A model generated the notes under the pieces. It did not search any database and had not been told where the DNA came from. It saw only the letters and a program-made list of their open reading frames with translations. From JBBROS01 sp965199595 (GTDB taxonomy: Bacteria > Pseudomonadota > Alphaproteobacteria > Acetobacterales > Acetobacteraceae): a stretch of 64,000 bases of DNA. Location of the stretch: contig OZ241182.1 of the NCBI GenBank assembly GCA_965199595.1, positions 3,348,001-3,412,000 of the forward strand, written 5' to 3'. Positions within the stretch are counted from its first letter, which is position 1; every line of letters starts with the position of its first letter. A program made the translations under genes and the position numbers. Below are positions 63,601-64,000 of the stretch, in pieces.

Positions 63601-63863
63601 CCATCGAGGAAGCCTGCGCCCTGCGCTACCGTCCCATCATGATGACCACCGCCGCCGCCCTGCTGGGTGCGCTGCCGCTGATGCTGGAGAACGGCACCGG
63701 GTCCGAGCTGCGCTACCCCCTGGGTGTCACCATCGTGGGCGGGCTGCTGCTCAGCCAGGTGCTGACGCTCTACACCACGCCCGTCATCTACCTCTACTTC
63801 GAACGCGCCCGCCTGCGCTTCACCCGGCACACGCCGCCCCTGCCGCCCGTGCCCGCGGAATGA
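60690..63863 (+). CDS. RND efflux pump, first subunit (MdtB-like)
   Basis: A 1057-residue inner-membrane proton antiporter with twelve expected membrane segments. It opens MNISAPFIARPVATWLLAIA. The proton-relay Asp pair lies in TM4, GFVVDDAIVMIENVVRFIEK near residue 400, and TM10 has LMGIVKKNAIILIDFALEAE. A Gly/Ser/Thr-rich insert (TSNAASGGTGTSTGTTQ) lies in the second periplasmic loop. It belongs to the hydrophobic/amphiphilic-export (drug) class, not the heavy-metal class. The start is one base past the MFP stop codon. Confidence 0.95.
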   Translation: MNISAPFIARPVATWLLAIAVLLGGILGYRALPVAALPTVDFPTIQVTTQLPGAGPETVATLITASLERQFGQITGLASMTSTSSEGTSQITLQFGLSRKMDSAAQDVQAAINAAAGTLPVTLPYPPTYAKVNPADAPIISLALTSNGLPIDRVSDAADTLLQPKLSQIEGVGKVTVQGGQRPAIRVRIDPARVAAYGLSLEDVRTAVASANVNGAKGGFDGPRQAYALGANDQLTTPDAYQNLVIAWRNGAPVRLSAVGSVVAGVENDRVSGWYSGASGRGQAAVVLDIQRQPGANIVATVAAIKEALPALQRAIPAQIRMEIVTDRTETIRASVADVQFTLALSIGLVVFVIYLFLRSARATLIPAVALPLSLVGTFGVMALCGYSLDNLSLMALTVATGFVVDDAIVMIENVVRFIEKGVPPLEAAYRGAAQIGFTIVSLTVSLIAVFIPLLFMGGVVGRLFNEFAVVLSTSVIVSAVVSLTLTPMMCGRLLRAEVKPSRLTAWFEHGFQATARFYQRTLQVSLRHQGLTLLVAILTLVGTVVLYVVIPKGFLPQQDTGVIIAVTEAAQSTSIPRMRTLQTRLAEIARQDPGVSGVASFVGAGSINATPNTGRLTIALKPRSQRDLVPAVIARLNQAMSGVPGMSVFMQPVQDIQIGARVSRTQFQYTLLDTDAAELNTWAPRLVAKLRTMPDLQDVTTDQQTEGFATRIQVDRDAAMRLGVSMQAVQDTLYDAFGQRQISTIFSQSNQYRVVLEAEPDWQSDPLSLSRLRVPATGVSPASAGSTSNAASGGTGTSTGTTQVPLSAIATVVRDTAPLAITHQSQFPSITISFNLAAGSSLSHAVAAMAEAEASVDMPGTIVGSYSGDAAEFQTSLASEPWLIVAAMVVIYIVLGVLYESTIHPITILSTLPSAGIGALLALMLAGLDLSLVALVGIVLLMGIVKKNAIILIDFALEAERDHGMSPRQAIEEACALRYRPIMMTTAAALLGALPLMLENGTGSELRYPLGVTIVGGLLLSQVLTLYTTPVIYLYFERARLRFTRHTPPLPPVPAE

Positions 63864-64000
63864 ACCTCTCCGAACCCTTCATCCGCCGGCCCATCGCCAC
63901 CATCCTGCTCGCCATCGGCCTGCTGATCGCCGGTGCCGTGGCCGTGCGCTTCCTGCCCGTCGCCCCGCTGCCCAGCGTCGATATTCCCACCATCGTCGTG
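63860..64000 (+). CDS. RND efflux pump, second subunit (MdtC-like), 5' end only
   Basis: 47 codons are present, starting MNLSEPFIRRPIATILLAIG, the usual RND N-terminus with TM1. The ATG overlaps the first pump's stop (ATGA). A second RND gene directly after the first is the MdtBC layout, in which a heteromeric pump forms. The rest lies beyond the window. Confidence 0.9.
   Translation, partial: MNLSEPFIRRPIATILLAIGLLIAGAVAVRFLPVAPLPSVDIPTIVV

Noticed and set aside
60522..63830. A 1102-codon minus-strand frame opposite the RND pump gene
   Set aside because: Composition is His/Gly/Gln-rich with no domains; it is a GC-rich antisense shadow of a strongly recognised pump gene.

Overview
The window is about 70% GC (estimated by eye) and is almost entirely protein-coding, with dense operons joined by 1-8 nt stop/start overlaps. 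Gene content and style suggest a high-GC alphaproteobacterium, most likely Acetobacteraceae/Rhodospirillales. The clues are an adjacent glmM-thiD pair, many solute-binding proteins for ABC importers, a CtrA-type box and a barrel-less strand-loop-strand protein. This placement is inference. I saw no rRNA, tRNA, CRISPR array or prophage.

1-4.1 kb: 3' end of RNase E, a DUF1028 protein and malate synthase G. 4.1-9.7 kb: an AT-rich promoter island with a perfect TTAA-N7-TTAA palindrome. It precedes a TibC/Aah-type autotransporter heptosyltransferase and a 1300-residue strand-loop-strand protein that has no beta-barrel and ends in nine Asn-Pro-Asp-Val repeats. This pair is the most unusual system in the window. 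9.7-15.5 kb (minus): a seven-gene run with two subunits of a molybdenum hydroxylase, an HpxZ/AtzH-like protein, a DadA-like oxidase, an RraA-like protein, GlmM and ThiD.

15.7-18.4 kb: sterol-desaturase-family hydroxylase, a sulfotransferase-like protein and an APS-kinase/nucleotidyltransferase fusion. 18.6-29.4 kb (minus): a large peptide-import operon with three tandem binding proteins, two permeases, two ATPases, an orphan amino-acid-binding protein and threonine aldolase. 29.5-34.8 kb (plus): GT2 glycosyltransferase, MepA endopeptidase, MFS exporter and a lone molybdenum-hydroxylase large subunit. 34.8-37.8 kb: a fourth peptide-binding protein divergent from an M20 dipeptidase. 37.9-42.5 kb: a small membrane protein, a transposase remnant, then malonyl-CoA decarboxylase, an E1/transketolase-like enzyme and a small conserved protein. 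42.6-50.2 kb: NAD(P)HX repair enzyme, ParA-like ATPase, alpha/beta hydrolase, EamA transporter, Pat-like acetyltransferase and an esterase.

50.4-56.2 kb (minus): a complete branched-chain-type ABC importer (LivGFHM) with two binding proteins. 56.4-64 kb (plus): an ECF sigma factor, a membrane anti-sigma candidate and a periplasmic metal-sensor-like protein. These resemble the CnrYXH regulators and are coupled to a NodT outer-membrane factor, a membrane-fusion protein and two RND pumps of MdtABC type; the second pump is cut by the window end.
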